DNA of 37,199 bases from Deltaproteobacteria bacterium (lineage in GTDB: Bacteria > SAR324 > XYD2-FULL-50-16): NCBI GenBank assembly GCA_018645005.1, contig JABGPJ010000094.1, positions 1-37,199 of the forward strand. The letters are read 5' to 3'. The notes below the pieces were generated by a model that was not told the DNA's origin, searched no databases, and saw nothing but the letters and a program-made list of their open reading frames with translations. The translations under genes and the position numbers were made by a program. Shown here piece by piece: positions 35,751 to 37,199 of the stretch; positions within the stretch are counted from its first letter, which is position 1, and each line of letters starts with the position of its first letter.

Positions 35751-35779
35751 ATGATAGGAATTTCGCTTTTTAATGTCAA
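35751..35779 (-). promoter_or_regulatory. Sigma70-type promoter: TTGACA - 17 bp - TATCAT
   Basis: Reverse strand TTGACATTAAAAAGCGAAATTCCTATCAT upstream of 34783-35565. Confidence 0.68.
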
Positions 35780-36004
35780 GCATATCTGAATTGAAAAATC
35801 AAATTCAGTCTGAAAAGCGACGCAATTTGGAGAAGAATCAGTGGCCTTGGAGAAGAATTTCGAGGCCAGACCAGATTTAAATCTTCATTCCAGCCTGTTT
35901 TTTCGATTCTAAATTGAGAAATTGAGTCTTCGCGACCACGTCCAGGCTTGAAAGGCGGGTTGAAATACGAATGCAAATTAGCTGCTTGATCGAAGCAGGC
36001 AAGA

Positions 36005-36895
36005 TTATCCCATTGCCACTAGATAGAAACCAAATATCATAAATAGTGAAATTAAAAGCCTTAATCTAAAATAGGGTTCCTGAAAATAGAACCAACCGAT
36101 AATGACCGCAAAAAGAATGCTTGATTGTCTGAGCGTCACAATATAACTCAGCTTTTCTGTTTTCATCACATGAAGAATCAAAGCGTATGATACCATGGTG
36201 CCAAAAGCTGCTATCACGATCCTCAACCATTCATGTTTCCAAACAGACCATTGGATCACCTTAGGGTTTCTTAACATATAAATCCAGTATATCACATAGC
36301 AGATAGTGGTTTCCAAAAAGAAGTAGAGGACGCCATGAATACGAGCAGGTAACGCTTCGACCTGATGAAAAGCCAACATACCTGCTTTATCCACAATGCT
36401 GTATATAACTACCGTTCCTAATGTAACAAAAGCCCAGGAGTTTTCTTTCCGGAAAAATACCTTGATGATTGAAGTGTCTTTCTGCAATTTTCCCTGGAGT
36501 AGCAAGGCGAAAATACAACATACCACGATTGAAATGCCCAGCCCGCCATAGAGAGACACTTTTTCTCCTAACAGGATAAAAGCAGCTATCGGAACAAAAG
36601 CGGGTGCTGACCGAACAATAGGATACACATAAGAAATTTCACCCTTTTCGTAGGCCGAGCTTAAAGCCAGGATATAAATCGAATGAATAATTCCTGAAAA
36701 CAGTATCAGCGCCCATATGTTGCCTGGAATCACAGATAATTCAAAATTCATTGCCAATACGAAGGCAACTCCCATCAAGACGGTTCCCTTGAAAAGAGAA
36801 AAAACTCTAGGATTGGAACTGGATTTAGTTAATGAATTCCATCCGATATGAACTCCGGCTGAAATCAAAACTAATATAACAGAGAGTAAAGACAT
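36005..36895 (-). CDS. EamA/DMT-family transporter
   Basis: About 10 TM segments with internal duplication pattern; SLYGGLGISIVVCCIFALLLQGK. Confidence 0.82.
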   Translation of the reverse strand: MSLLSVILVLISAGVHIGWNSLTKSSSNPRVFSLFKGTVLMGVAFVLAMNFELSVIPGNIWALILFSGIIHSIYILALSSAYEKGEISYVYPIVRSAPAFVPIAAFILLGEKVSLYGGLGISIVVCCIFALLLQGKLQKDTSIIKVFFRKENSWAFVTLGTVVIYSIVDKAGMLAFHQVEALPARIHGVLYFFLETTICYVIYWIYMLRNPKVIQWSVWKHEWLRIVIAAFGTMVSYALILHVMKTEKLSYIVTLRQSSILFAVIIGWFYFQEPYFRLRLLISLFMIFGFYLVAMG

Positions 36896-37199
36896 AAAAA
36901 TTCAAGTGTATTCAAAGACAAAAAATGGAGAGGAAACGAAGTAGTTCTTTTATTCCATTCAAATCAGACAGTAAAAAAATATGTTTCTGCCAATCTATAT
37001 AACCTTTTGCTGTAGGGGAAGTAAGAAATGGCCCACAGGTTGTTGCCAGCCGGAATTGACTTTGATATTGATCGAGATGCTTGGCAGAAGTACGTAGAAG
37101 TCCGACCGGCCCTATGTCTTGGTACTAACGGCATAGTCGGGTAGGTGAACTAAGCAGATCTTCCAACGAATAGGGGAAAAATAGCCGCGTCCTCCACCA

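Noticed and set aside
36960-37199. Right-edge sequence with a partial ORF (MAHRLLPAGIDFDIDRDAWQKYVEVRPALCLGTNGIVG) and possible intron or IS boundary
   Set aside because: Ends at the window edge; no diagnostic intron, IS or RNA motif could be identified.

Overview
The window is dominated by a respiratory gene neighbourhood of about 26 kb (about 2.9-29.1 kb, + strand). It starts with a complete Alternative Complex III (ACIII, actABCDEF-like) operon. This runs, with no terminal-oxidase genes in between, into a clade II (Sec-type) nitrous oxide reductase cluster: nosZ, an unknown exported protein, two c-type cytochromes carrying Lys-rich insertions, a membrane protein, nosD, nosF, nosY, a tlpA-like thioredoxin and a nosL-like gene. 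The cluster continues with an uncharacterised module (small anchored protein, FtsX/MacB-type ABC permease, LolD-like ATPase, Cys-containing polytopic membrane protein), two more nosL-like lipoproteins, an exported pentapeptide-repeat protein, a decayed tlpA/nosL pair, nosG/napG-like, nosH/napH-like and a monoheme cytochrome c. Flanking genes are an SDR oxidoreductase and an LPG-synthase-TM-like protein on the left. On the right are a periplasmic branched-chain-amino-acid-type binding protein, a large FAD/Fe-S D-lactate/glycolate dehydrogenase-like protein, two paralogous exported proteins and an EamA transporter. The most unusual non-genic signal is a family of seven small palindromic elements with ends GGG(A/T)CG...CAAAAATWA. 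They sit at module junctions; one has inserted in frame into a protein-coding gene, adding 34 codons including its target duplication. A subset carries variable-number internal arm repeats. A second, 237-bp element has a perfect 9-bp target duplication. All calls come from reading the sequence and supplied translations; no database search was possible.
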